NCBI GenBank assembly: GCA_036557365.1 | Contig: DATBHR010000077.1 | Coordinates: 1-64,000 of the forward strand | Reading direction: 5' to 3' | Origin: DATKHR01 sp036557365 | GTDB taxonomy: Bacteria > Acidobacteriota > Vicinamibacteria > Vicinamibacterales > CAVVIG01 | DNA: 64,000 nt | Shown: piece by piece, positions 42,521-49,485 of the stretch | How the letters are laid out: each line of letters opens with the position of its first letter | Position numbering within the stretch: position 1 is the first letter of the stretch | Made by a program: the position numbers and the translations under genes | The notes under the pieces: model-generated | Database searches by the model: none | What the model was told of the DNA's origin: nothing | The model's input: the letters and a program-made list of their open reading frames with translations, nothing else

Positions 42521-43704
42521 CTCGCCGCGGCCATCGGCGTGCGAAGCGTGCCGATGCCTTCGATCTCGATCGAGACCACGTCGCCGGCCTTCAGAAATTC
42601 CGGCGGCTTTCGTCCCGCGCCGACGCCGTCCGGCGTCCCGCTCGAAATCACGTCGCCCGGATAGAGCGTCAGGATCGACGTCAGGTATCGAATCATGTGC
42701 GCTTCGTCCCAGATCAGGTTCTTCGTGTTGCCGTCCTGCTTCACGACGTCGTTCACGCGCGTGACGATGCGGAAGTGCGGCGGATTCGGCGCGAATTCTT
42801 TCGGCAGGATAACGGGGCCAAACGGCGCCGATCGATCGCGGCTCTTTCCGCGGAACCAGTTCGTGCCGGGAAACATGCCGGTCAACGGACGGCCCTGTCC
42901 GCCGCGATCGCTCACGTCGTACATGATGCTGTAGCCGAACACGTGCGTGTGCGCCTGCGCTTCCGTCACGTCGAACGCCGTCGTGCCGATGACGATCGCG
43001 AGCTCGCCTTCCCAATCGATGTTGCGGTTGGGCGGGATGTAGTAGGAGTCGCCGGGATCGATGATGCAGGAGCGCGGAGACTTCGCGAAGAAGACGGGAT
43101 CTTCCTTGTCGGGATCGGCCTCCTCCGCCGCTTTCTGCTGCGGGCTGCCCGGCGGAAACATCTCACCCGCGTGCAGCCGGTAGTTCGCGGCGATCGCCAG
43201 CACGTTGTAGGGATACCTGATGGGCGCGCGCAGCGCGGCCGTCGATAGATCGTAGGAGAATGCGGTCGCTTCGTCGCTCGCGGTCTTGTAGTAGTTGGCG
43301 ATCTGGTAAAGACGCGGCTTCAGGCGATCGTAGGTTTCGATCAGATCACGCATGTCCGCTGGAAAGCGCATCGCCGGAAGATTGAGGCGCTTCGCAAGCG
43401 CGTCGCTTGCGGCCGTGATGTCGAGGACACGGTTGTCGAGGACAAGCCCTGGCCGCGCACGGCCCGCAACTTCGAAGGTTGCCAGCCTGAATGGCGTATC
43501 CGGTCGATCGGACACGATGGTGCGCGACTGCGCGTTCACCGATTGCACAAGGACAGGCACGAGTTCACGAGAACCCAGGACGCTGAACCCAAGCACCCCG
43601 AACCCGAGAAGAACGAACCCCAGAACCCAGAACCCGAACCGCACCCCGCCCCCAGCACCCAGCGCCCGGAACTCGGTTGCCTGCCGCCCGTTCTCTGTTT
43701 TCAT
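42517..43704 (-). CDS. Fumarylacetoacetate hydrolase family protein with repeat-derived N-terminus
   Basis: A C-C bond hydrolase or decarboxylase of the FAH superfamily (2-keto-acid catabolism), 395 residues from ATG 43704. The catalytic FAH domain covers about 150-390. It shows APIRYPYNVLAIAANYRLHA near the start of the domain, IDPGDSYYIPPNRNIDWEGE with metal ligands, AHTHVFGYSIMYDVSDR and DVISSGTPDGVGAGRKPP. The first 65 residues are unusual: about residues 12-45 are encoded by a GAACCC-type repeat and read as V-L-G-F units, acting as a hydrophobic signal before VNAQS. The true start could lie inside this region. It is coupled to the downstream amidohydrolase. Confidence 0.85.
   Translation of the reverse strand: MKTENGRQATEFRALGAGGGVRFGFWVLGFVLLGFGVLGFSVLGSRELVPVLVQSVNAQSRTIVSDRPDTPFRLATFEVAGRARPGLVLDNRVLDITAASDALAKRLNLPAMRFPADMRDLIETYDRLKPRLYQIANYYKTASDEATAFSYDLSTAALRAPIRYPYNVLAIAANYRLHAGEMFPPGSPQQKAAEEADPDKEDPVFFAKSPRSCIIDPGDSYYIPPNRNIDWEGELAIVIGTTAFDVTEAQAHTHVFGYSIMYDVSDRGGQGRPLTGMFPGTNWFRGKSRDRSAPFGPVILPKEFAPNPPHFRIVTRVNDVVKQDGNTKNLIWDEAHMIRYLTSILTLYPGDVISSGTPDGVGAGRKPPEFLKAGDVVSIEIEGIGTLRTPMAAAR
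43569..43672. repeat. GAACCC-type degenerate short repeat inside a coding region
   Basis: About 100 nt of variants of AGAACCC and CCGAACC on the plus strand (for example CAGAACCCAGAACCCGAACC). On the minus strand it is translated as F-G-F-W-V-L-G-F-type residues of the FAH-protein N-terminus. Confidence 0.7.
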
Positions 43705-43768
43705 GGCGCCATCATACGCCGCCCGTTTGGGTGATCCACTGCTGATGCAGCTCTGAAACGATGAAGAC

Positions 43769-44668
43769 ATGACGAACGAAATTCTGACCACGTTTTCGAA
43801 TCAACTTGCGGATGCGGTCGACGCTGTCGGGCCATCCGTCGTGCAGGTCCGGGGGCGACGCCGGCCAGCCAGCGGCCTGGTCTACGCGGACGCCGTCGTG
43901 CTGACGACCGTGCGCGCACTCGGGCGCGAGGACGGTATCCACGTCCGTCGTCACGATGGCGAGACGCTCGAAGCCGAACTCGCGGGATGGGATCCGGCGA
44001 CCAGTCTTGCGGTCCTGAAAGTTCCGGGCCTGCAGGGCAAGCCGCTGACGCCGGCGACGACGCCAGGCCGCGTCGGTCACCTGGCGCTCGCGGTCGCACG
44101 ATCCTGGAGCAACGTCGTGACGGCGAGCGCCGGCATCATCTCGGTCATCGGCGGACCGCTTCCGACGGGGCGACGCCGGTCGATCGATCAGGTCATCCGG
44201 ACGACCGCGCCGATGCACGACGGGTTCGCCGGCGGCGCGTTCCTCGACACGAGCGGCGGCCTGCTCGGCATGGCGACTGCCGCCGCGATTCGCGGAACCG
44301 GCGTCGTCATCCCGGCGTCGATAGTGTGGAGGACCGCGGCGACCGTTCTCGAGCATGGCAGTCTCCGGCGCGGATATCTGGGCGTGGCTGGACAGCCGGT
44401 CAAGCTCTCGGATCAGCAGAACACCGCGCACGATCGCGAGGATGGTCTCCTCGTCGTCGGCGTGACGAGCGGCAGCCCGGCAGCTGCCACCGGACTTCTC
44501 GTCGGCGATATCGTCCTCGATTTCGATGCGCATCCGATTCACTCGTCCGAAGATCTGCTGGATCTGCTGCTCGGTGATCGCGTCGGAAAACCCGTCGAGC
44601 TGCGGGTGCTGCGCGGAGGTGGCATCATCACGCTGACGGTCACTGTCGGAGAACGGCCTACTCACTGA
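43769..44668 (+). CDS. Catalytically dead HtrA/S1C-like protein with PDZ domain
   Basis: A 299-residue cytoplasmic-looking protein with the HtrA layout: chymotrypsin-like domain (about 12-195) and one PDZ domain (about 200-297; RRGYLGVAGQP, SGSPAAATGLLVGDIVLDF). All three catalytic residues are replaced relative to the intact HtrA 1.7 kb away. VLTNSHVV becomes VLTTVRAL (H to R49), DSDLAVV becomes ATSLAVL (D to S79) and GNSGGPL becomes GFAGGAF (S to A154). The fold residues and GG pairs are kept, so it is likely a binding or scaffold protein. No signal peptide is present. Its TGA overlaps the ATG of the LuxR-type gene by one base. Confidence 0.85.
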   Translation: MTNEILTTFSNQLADAVDAVGPSVVQVRGRRRPASGLVYADAVVLTTVRALGREDGIHVRRHDGETLEAELAGWDPATSLAVLKVPGLQGKPLTPATTPGRVGHLALAVARSWSNVVTASAGIISVIGGPLPTGRRRSIDQVIRTTAPMHDGFAGGAFLDTSGGLLGMATAAAIRGTGVVIPASIVWRTAATVLEHGSLRRGYLGVAGQPVKLSDQQNTAHDREDGLLVVGVTSGSPAAATGLLVGDIVLDFDAHPIHSSEDLLDLLLGDRVGKPVELRVLRGGGIITLTVTVGERPTH

Positions 44669-45063
44669 TGCGCGTCGCGCTCGTCGGATCGGCGTTGGAA
44701 CGGGAGCGGCTTCGGGCGGAGCTCGAAGCCGCTCAGATCGAGGTGGCCGGCGAGTTCGCGACGTTCGCCAGCGCCGAAGCATCCGACGGCGACTTCGACG
44801 CCATCCTCGTCGGCAATCACACTGCCGCAGACGTCGGTCGAGCGACACGGTTGGAGATGCCGGCGGAGGCGCTCACCGCTCGAGAAATCCAGGTACTCGA
44901 ACTGCTCGCCGAAGGACTCTCGAACAAGACCATCGCGGCGCGGCTGGGCATCAGCGACCAGACCGTCAAGTTCCACGTGGCGTCCATCTCCGGCAAGCTG
45001 GGGGCGGCGAATCGAACCGATGCCGTACGGCTGGCGGTGAGGCGAGGACTGATCACGTTGTGA
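44668..45063 (+). CDS. LuxR/NarL-type regulator with an eroded receiver domain
   Basis: A 131-residue DNA-binding protein. The C-terminal 64 residues are a textbook LuxR helix-turn-helix: LTAREIQVLELLAEGLSNK (69-87), then TIAARLGISDQTVKFHVASI (88-107). The N-terminal 60 residues look like the remains of a response-regulator receiver. There is a first strand MRVALVG and helix, then DFDAILVG, where a receiver would have its phospho-accepting Asp as the last residue but this has Gly. The rest of the receiver is deleted. It cannot be a conventional phospho-acceptor. The ATG at 44668 overlaps the stop of the pseudo-HtrA gene, so the two are coupled, and control by protein-protein contact is a plausible inference. 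Confidence 0.88.
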   Translation: MRVALVGSALERERLRAELEAAQIEVAGEFATFASAEASDGDFDAILVGNHTAADVGRATRLEMPAEALTAREIQVLELLAEGLSNKTIAARLGISDQTVKFHVASISGKLGAANRTDAVRLAVRRGLITL

Positions 45064-45082
45064 TCGATGAGGGGCAACGGCG

Positions 45083-45347
45083 AGGACGGAGTCAACGGGA
45101 ATCGCAACGGAGAAACAGAGGAACGGAGGGTAACGGAAGGCGATTCGACGGGCGTCGCGCAGCGACGGCAGCATCCGGATGCATCTTCGGACGAACGACC
45201 TCTTTCAGCCGCGCGTCGCTCGTCCAAAGATGCATCTGGATGCTACCTGTCGGCCTGCACGCAGGCCGACCCGTCGAATCCCGTTTCCCTCTGTTCCTCC
45301 GTTCCTCCGTTGCGCGATTGTGCCGTTCGCTCAGTCCACTCCGTTCC
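45083..45347. repeat. Large nested inverted-repeat element between convergent genes
   Basis: A roughly 265-nt imperfect palindrome. The inner arms 45170-45198 and 45216-45244 match at 26 of 29 positions around a 17-nt loop. Each arm continues outward into its own small hairpin (CGTCGC-GCA-GCGACG on the left, GTCGGCCTGC-AC-GCAGGCCGAC at 45249-45270 on the right), then GATTCGACGGG in both. Beyond these are GGAACGGAGG/ACAGAGG-type short repeats. No ORF in it looks coding. It separates the stops of the LuxR-type gene and the active HtrA gene. Confidence 0.8.
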
Positions 45348-45355
45348 GATGACAG

Positions 45356-46324
45356 TCACGGCCGCTCGGTCGGCACGATCGTCAACTGCCGCCGGTGATT
45401 TCCGCGCAGAATCGTCACAGCCGTTGGCTCGCCGATCCGCCGTTCGCTCAGCTGCCGAAGCAGTTCGTCGATGCCCGTGACCGGATCGTCGCCAAACGCG
45501 ATGACCACGTCGCCTTCGCGAAGGCCCGACGTCGCTGCTGGACTGTTCGATTCCACCGACACGACGAGCACGCCTGACGACACCGCGAGCTGATTCGCGC
45601 GCGCGACGAGTCGCGAGATGGGCACGTTCTGACCACCGAGGCCGACGTAGCTCCGACGGATGCGGCCGTCGCGCATCAGCCGTACGGCAACGAAGCGCGC
45701 GGTGTTGCTGGCAATCGCGAAGCAGAGACCCTGCGCCGGAAGAATCATCGCGGTATTGATACCGATGACCTCTCCGCGTGTCGTCACGAGCGGTCCACCC
45801 GAATTCCCGGGATTGAGCGCCGCGTCCGTCTGGATGATGTCGTCCATCAGCCGCCCGGATCGAGCGCGCAGCGATCGGCCGAGCGCGCTGACGACGCCGG
45901 CGGTGACGGAGTGATGGAACCCGTAGGGATTGCCGATGGCGACCGCAACCTGGCCGACGCGAACGCCGCGCGAATCGCCGAGCGTCGCCCACGGCAGCGG
46001 CACGCCGCTCTCGTCCGCCGCGCGCACGACCGCAAGATCGGAATCCGCGTCGCGTCCAACCACATCGCCGCGGAGGGACCGACCGTCCGGAAGAATCACT
46101 TTGAGATTGTGGCCGTGCTCGACCACGTGGCTGTTCGTCAGCACGAAGCCGTCGGGCGTGAAGATGACGCCGGACCCGCCCGCGCGTCCCGCCTCTATCT
46201 TGACGACCGCCGGGCCAACCGTTTCCACCGCGTGAATGACGGCTTCGGAATACGCATCGAGGAGTTCGGCATCATTGAGTTGAGGGATCACGGATCGATC
46301 GTACGAGTCGGCGCAAGCTCGCAC
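45356..46324 (-). CDS. HtrA/DegP-type serine protease with PDZ domain, intact triad, no signal peptide
   Basis: A 322-residue trypsin-fold protease. The triad is intact: H66 in VLTNSHVVEHG, D96 in RDADSDLAVVR and S175 in NPGNSGGPLV. The oxyanion and S1 region follow (GEVIGINTAM). One PDZ domain spans about 220-318 (RRSYVGLGGQNVPIS, SNSPAATSGLREGDVVIAFG). There is no signal peptide or membrane anchor, unlike periplasmic DegP/DegS, so it is predicted cytoplasmic. The start may be GTG 46324 or the internal GTG giving VIPQLND at about 46291. It converges on the pseudo-HtrA/LuxR pair, and the two HtrA-like proteins share the same architecture. Confidence 0.88.
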   Translation of the reverse strand: MRACADSYDRSVIPQLNDAELLDAYSEAVIHAVETVGPAVVKIEAGRAGGSGVIFTPDGFVLTNSHVVEHGHNLKVILPDGRSLRGDVVGRDADSDLAVVRAADESGVPLPWATLGDSRGVRVGQVAVAIGNPYGFHHSVTAGVVSALGRSLRARSGRLMDDIIQTDAALNPGNSGGPLVTTRGEVIGINTAMILPAQGLCFAIASNTARFVAVRLMRDGRIRRSYVGLGGQNVPISRLVARANQLAVSSGVLVVSVESNSPAATSGLREGDVVIAFGDDPVTGIDELLRQLSERRIGEPTAVTILRGNHRRQLTIVPTERP

Positions 46325-46350
46325 ACCACCCGATCGGGCGGGACTGCGGA

Positions 46351-46381
46351 GGGGTGAGGGATGAGGGACTAGGGGTAAGGG
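46351..46381 (+). other. G-rich tract with quadruplex potential
   Basis: Five G-runs of 3-4 (46351-54, 58-60, 65-67, 72-75, 79-81) are separated by 3-4-nt loops. It lies between the HtrA gene start and the YVTN gene stop. G runs are on the plus strand, so both minus-strand transcripts would be C-rich here. Confidence 0.5.
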
Positions 46382-46427
46382 AAGGTCAGAGGGCTCAGGG
46401 AAGAGCGAGCACGGCAGCCGCGCCTCT

Positions 46428-46457
46428 TTAATTCCTAATCCCTAATTCTCAATTCTT
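46428..46457 (-). repeat. GAATTAGG-type degenerate short repeat (inverted copy)
   Basis: On the minus strand AAGAATTGAGAATTAGG is followed by GATTAGGAATTAA. It contains the TGA stop of the YVTN gene and is nearly identical to the beginning of the 21311-21356 repeat. Confidence 0.75.
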
Positions 46458-47453
46458 GCCCGTCCATGCCATTCCGTCCGGGCCGACACCGGTCGCAATG
46501 GTTTTCACGACCTGCCACGTCTTCAGATCGACGACGGCGATGTGATTGTCGCCGTTCACGGCGATGTAGGCCACAGATGCGGCTCCTGGAGGAATCAACA
46601 CGCCTTCCGGCGACTTGCCGACGGGGACTCGCTTCGTGACGGTGCGCGTGCCGGTGTCGAGCACGACCAGCTCGCCCGCGTCGAGATCGGAGATCAACGC
46701 GAACTTGCCGTCGGCCGTCAGCTTGATGCGATTCGAGCGCTTCGTGCCGACGGGAATCGTGTGGATGACTTTCTTCGTGGCGACATCGATGACGGACACG
46801 CCTCCATCTTGCGAATGCGCGCTCCAGACCGTCCGTCCGTCCGGCGACAGATCGATGCCTTCGGGTCCCTTGCCGACCGGGATGACGGTCTGCGTCCACG
46901 TAGCGTCAGCGCCCTGCTGGATCGCCGAGACGCTGTTCGAGCCGATGTTCGACGTGAAGAGCGTCCTGGCATCGCGCGTCGGCAGAACCATGTGCGTGAC
47001 GTTCTGGCCGGTCTCAAATTCCCAGTCGATCTTGTCGGCGGATGGATCGTAGCGCGCGATCTTGCGACTGGCTTCCGCCGTGAAATACAGCTTGCCCGCG
47101 GCGAAAGCCAGCCCGTGCGGCCGGCTCAAGGGCGAGACGTCGATCCGGCGCAGCTCTTTCTGCGCCGCGAGATCGATCATGGAAATCGTCCGTCCAGGCG
47201 TGGGGCCGCTGCCGTAGTTCGACGCGAACGCATACTTTCCGTCCGACGACACGACGAGCTCGTGCGGTCCCTGACCGACGGCAACCTTCCCGAGGGTCGA
47301 TCCGGATGCCGGGTCGACGATGGCGAGGTTCGCGTCCTCTTTGTTGAGCACGAGGAGCCGCGCGGCGGACGATTGCGCGACAGCGCCGGACTGGAACAAT
47401 CCGGACAGAGCGCCGGCCATGACCACGACGGCAATACCGTGAACGATCTTCAT
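46449..47453 (-). CDS. Secreted YVTN-family beta-propeller protein
   Basis: A 334-residue exported seven-bladed-type propeller. The signal peptide ends near SGAVAQ (residues 22-27). Typical 40-residue units recur: LAIVDPASGSTLGKVAVGQG, SMIDLAAQKELRRIDVSP, SVIDVATKKVIHTIPVG, VVLDTGTRTVTKRVPVGKSP and AVVDLKTWQVVKTIATGVGP. This is the cytochrome-d1/YVTN repeat family, usually structural or binding in function. The last codons and stop are made from the GAATTAGG-type repeat, so the C-terminus KN may be repeat-derived. No haem or catalytic motif was seen. Confidence 0.88.
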   Translation of the reverse strand: MKIVHGIAVVVMAGALSGLFQSGAVAQSSAARLLVLNKEDANLAIVDPASGSTLGKVAVGQGPHELVVSSDGKYAFASNYGSGPTPGRTISMIDLAAQKELRRIDVSPLSRPHGLAFAAGKLYFTAEASRKIARYDPSADKIDWEFETGQNVTHMVLPTRDARTLFTSNIGSNSVSAIQQGADATWTQTVIPVGKGPEGIDLSPDGRTVWSAHSQDGGVSVIDVATKKVIHTIPVGTKRSNRIKLTADGKFALISDLDAGELVVLDTGTRTVTKRVPVGKSPEGVLIPPGAASVAYIAVNGDNHIAVVDLKTWQVVKTIATGVGPDGMAWTGKN

Positions 47454-47537
47454 GCGGCGATTATAGCGACGGACCCGGCGGACTTAGGACCGGCTTCGTA
47501 AAGCGTGAGACGGCGGGCCCCGCGGCGTAGCGCGGCG

Positions 47538-48323
47538 CTATGACAGAATCCGCGCCGAGCGCAGCCAGAGACCGCCGTCGACGACGAGCGTGACGCCGGT
47601 GACGAACGACGCAGCCTCGGAGCTCAGATAGAGCGCCGCGTTCGCAATCTCGTCAATCGTCGCCATCCGTCCGAGCGGACAGCTTTCGTGAAGGCTGTTC
47701 CTGGACGCGTCCGACATCAGGCGCTTGACGCCTTCGGTGCCTTCAACGGGACCCGGCGCGATGCCGTTCACCCGAATCTTGTACGGTCCCCACTCGCACG
47801 CCAGCACCTTCGTCAGTGAATCGATCCCCGCCTTCGCCGCGGCCGCATGCGACTGCCCCATCGTGCCGAGATACGGCAGCGTCGCGCTGATGTTGAGAAC
47901 CGAGCCGCCCTGCGCCTTCAGATGCGGCAGCGCCGCTTTCGACACGTTGAACGTCCCTTTCAGATCGATGTCCACCACGGTGCCGAAACCGTTTGGCGAG
48001 AGATTCTCGGCGAGACAGATGAAGTTGCCAGCCGCGCCGTTGACGAGGATGTCGAGACGTCCCAATTCATTGACGACCGCGGTCATCATGTCGCCGACCG
48101 CATCCGGATTGCGAACGTCTGCTGCCTTTGCGACCGCGCGGACGCCACACGACCGAATCTCCGCGGCGGTGGGTTCGAGATGATCGATCTTGCGGCTGGC
48201 AATGGCGACGTCGCAGCCGTGCTCGGCGAGCGCGAGCGCGATGCCGCGGCAGATGCCGGTGCCGCCGCCCGTGACGAGCGCGGCGCGTCCCTTCAGCAGA
48301 TCCGGCGTGAACATGCCGCTCAT
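47538..48323 (-). CDS. SDR-family oxidoreductase (2,4-dienoyl-CoA reductase-like)
   Basis: An NAD(P)H-dependent reductase, 261 residues. The cofactor motif is LVTGGGTGICRGIA (residues 15-28). NGAAGNFI near 90 and the SDR strand follow. The active site reads GQSHAAAAKAGIDSLTK, so the usual Tyr of YxxxK is Ala but Lys is kept. Eukaryotic-type 2,4-dienoyl-CoA reductases likewise lack that Tyr, and PEVEGTEGVKRL-like region (APGPVEGTEGVKRLM) agrees with them, so this is not a dead enzyme. The likely role is reduction of unsaturated acyl-CoA in beta-oxidation. ATG 48323 overlaps the CoA-transferase stop as ATGA. Confidence 0.85.
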   Translation of the reverse strand: MSGMFTPDLLKGRAALVTGGGTGICRGIALALAEHGCDVAIASRKIDHLEPTAAEIRSCGVRAVAKAADVRNPDAVGDMMTAVVNELGRLDILVNGAAGNFICLAENLSPNGFGTVVDIDLKGTFNVSKAALPHLKAQGGSVLNISATLPYLGTMGQSHAAAAKAGIDSLTKVLACEWGPYKIRVNGIAPGPVEGTEGVKRLMSDASRNSLHESCPLGRMATIDEIANAALYLSSEAASFVTGVTLVVDGGLWLRSARILS

Positions 48324-49468
48324 GATAGCCGCCCGCCGATTGTCGAAAGGACTTCGTCGGTGTGCTCACCGAGTGTCGGCGGCGCAAGCGTGGGCGCGGC
48401 GGGCGTCCGCGAAAGCTTGACGACCGGCGCCAGTGACTGCATCTCGCCGGCTTTGGCGTGATGATGGGTCAGTAGCGTATTCCGCGCCGCCACTTGCGGA
48501 TGATCGATGGCCTCGAGCGTGTTCCGTACGCGGCCGCACGGCACCTGATGACGCTGAAGGTCGGCCGAGATCTCATCGACGGTCCGTGTCGCGAAGTGGC
48601 GCTCGAGCGCATCTTTGAGCTCGTCGCGGTGGCGCAACCGGTCCGCGTTCGTCGCGAACCGGGGATCGTCGCGCAGGTCCGGGCGCGCGATCGCCTCACA
48701 GAAGCGAATCCACAGTCTCGGGTTCGCGACGGCGACGATAATCAGCCCGTCCTTCGCGCGGAGCGGCTCGTACGGCGCGATGGACAGATGATCGTTGCCG
48801 ACACGCGTGGGCGTCTTGCCGGTGGCGAACAGAATGGACAGCGGCAGCCGCAGAACCGACAGCATCGCGTCGAACAGGGCAATGTCCACGTGCTGCCCGA
48901 GGCCGGTCCGATGGCGATCGTGCAGCGCGAGCAGGATTCCCTGCGAGGCGTACAGCCCGGCGAGGTAATCGGTGATCGCGACGCCAACTCGCGTCGGGCC
49001 TCCGTCGGGAAAGCCGGTCATGTCCATGATGCCGGCTTCGCCCTGGATGACGGCGTCATACCCGGGCAGGTCGGCGCACGGTCCGCTCTGCCCGTAGCCG
49101 GTGATCGAACAATAAATGAGGCGCGGATTCAGCGCGGACACCGTGTCGTATCCGAATCCGAGACGCGAGAGGCTGCCGGGACGAAAGTTCTCGATGAGAA
49201 CGTCGGCCGATCGCAGGAGTTCGCGCAAGGCCGCAGCGCCGGCGTCAGATTTCAGATCGAGCGCGACGCTCTTCTTGCTGCGGTTCAGCGCGAGATAAAA
49301 GCTCGCCTCACCGTTGATGTACGGTCCCCAGCCGCGCGTGTCGTCGCCGTGCTCGGGCTCTTCGATCTTCAACACGTCGGCGCCCATGTCGCCGAGCATC
49401 ATCGTGCAGTACGGCCCGGCAACGACGCGTGTCAGATCGATGATGCGGATGCCGTCGAGTGGCGTCAT
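48320..49468 (-). CDS. Class III CoA-transferase (CaiB/BaiF family)
   Basis: Moves CoA between carboxylic acids. From ATG 49468 the product is 382 residues and begins with the family signature PLDGIRIIDLTRVVAGPYC; an in-frame TTG at 49489 is possible but adds atypical residues. Further motifs are MLGDMGADVLKIEEPEHGDD (near 25-44), LNRSKKSVALDLKS (near 63-76), ADVLIENFRPGSLSRLGFGY and GYDAVIQGEAGIMDMTG (near 145-161), which carries the catalytic Asp region. It is followed by the coupled dienoyl-CoA-reductase-like gene, which suggests a shared fatty- or dicarboxylic-acyl-CoA pathway. It begins 17 nt after the TetR gene, so it may be read through from the efflux operon. Confidence 0.9.
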   Translation of the reverse strand: MTPLDGIRIIDLTRVVAGPYCTMMLGDMGADVLKIEEPEHGDDTRGWGPYINGEASFYLALNRSKKSVALDLKSDAGAAALRELLRSADVLIENFRPGSLSRLGFGYDTVSALNPRLIYCSITGYGQSGPCADLPGYDAVIQGEAGIMDMTGFPDGGPTRVGVAITDYLAGLYASQGILLALHDRHRTGLGQHVDIALFDAMLSVLRLPLSILFATGKTPTRVGNDHLSIAPYEPLRAKDGLIIVAVANPRLWIRFCEAIARPDLRDDPRFATNADRLRHRDELKDALERHFATRTVDEISADLQRHQVPCGRVRNTLEAIDHPQVAARNTLLTHHHAKAGEMQSLAPVVKLSRTPAAPTLAPPTLGEHTDEVLSTIGGRLS

Positions 49469-49485
49469 GCGCCGAGTGTACTCCG

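Noticed and set aside
45060..45398. Plus-strand ORF of 112 residues across the palindrome
   Set aside because: It starts before the palindrome, runs into the antisense of the active HtrA gene, and its composition comes from the repeat words; no ribosome site fits.
47538..48323. SDR enzyme as a dead enzyme because the active-site Tyr is Ala
   Set aside because: 2,4-dienoyl-CoA reductase-type SDRs naturally lack that Tyr; the Lys is kept and the cofactor motif is intact.
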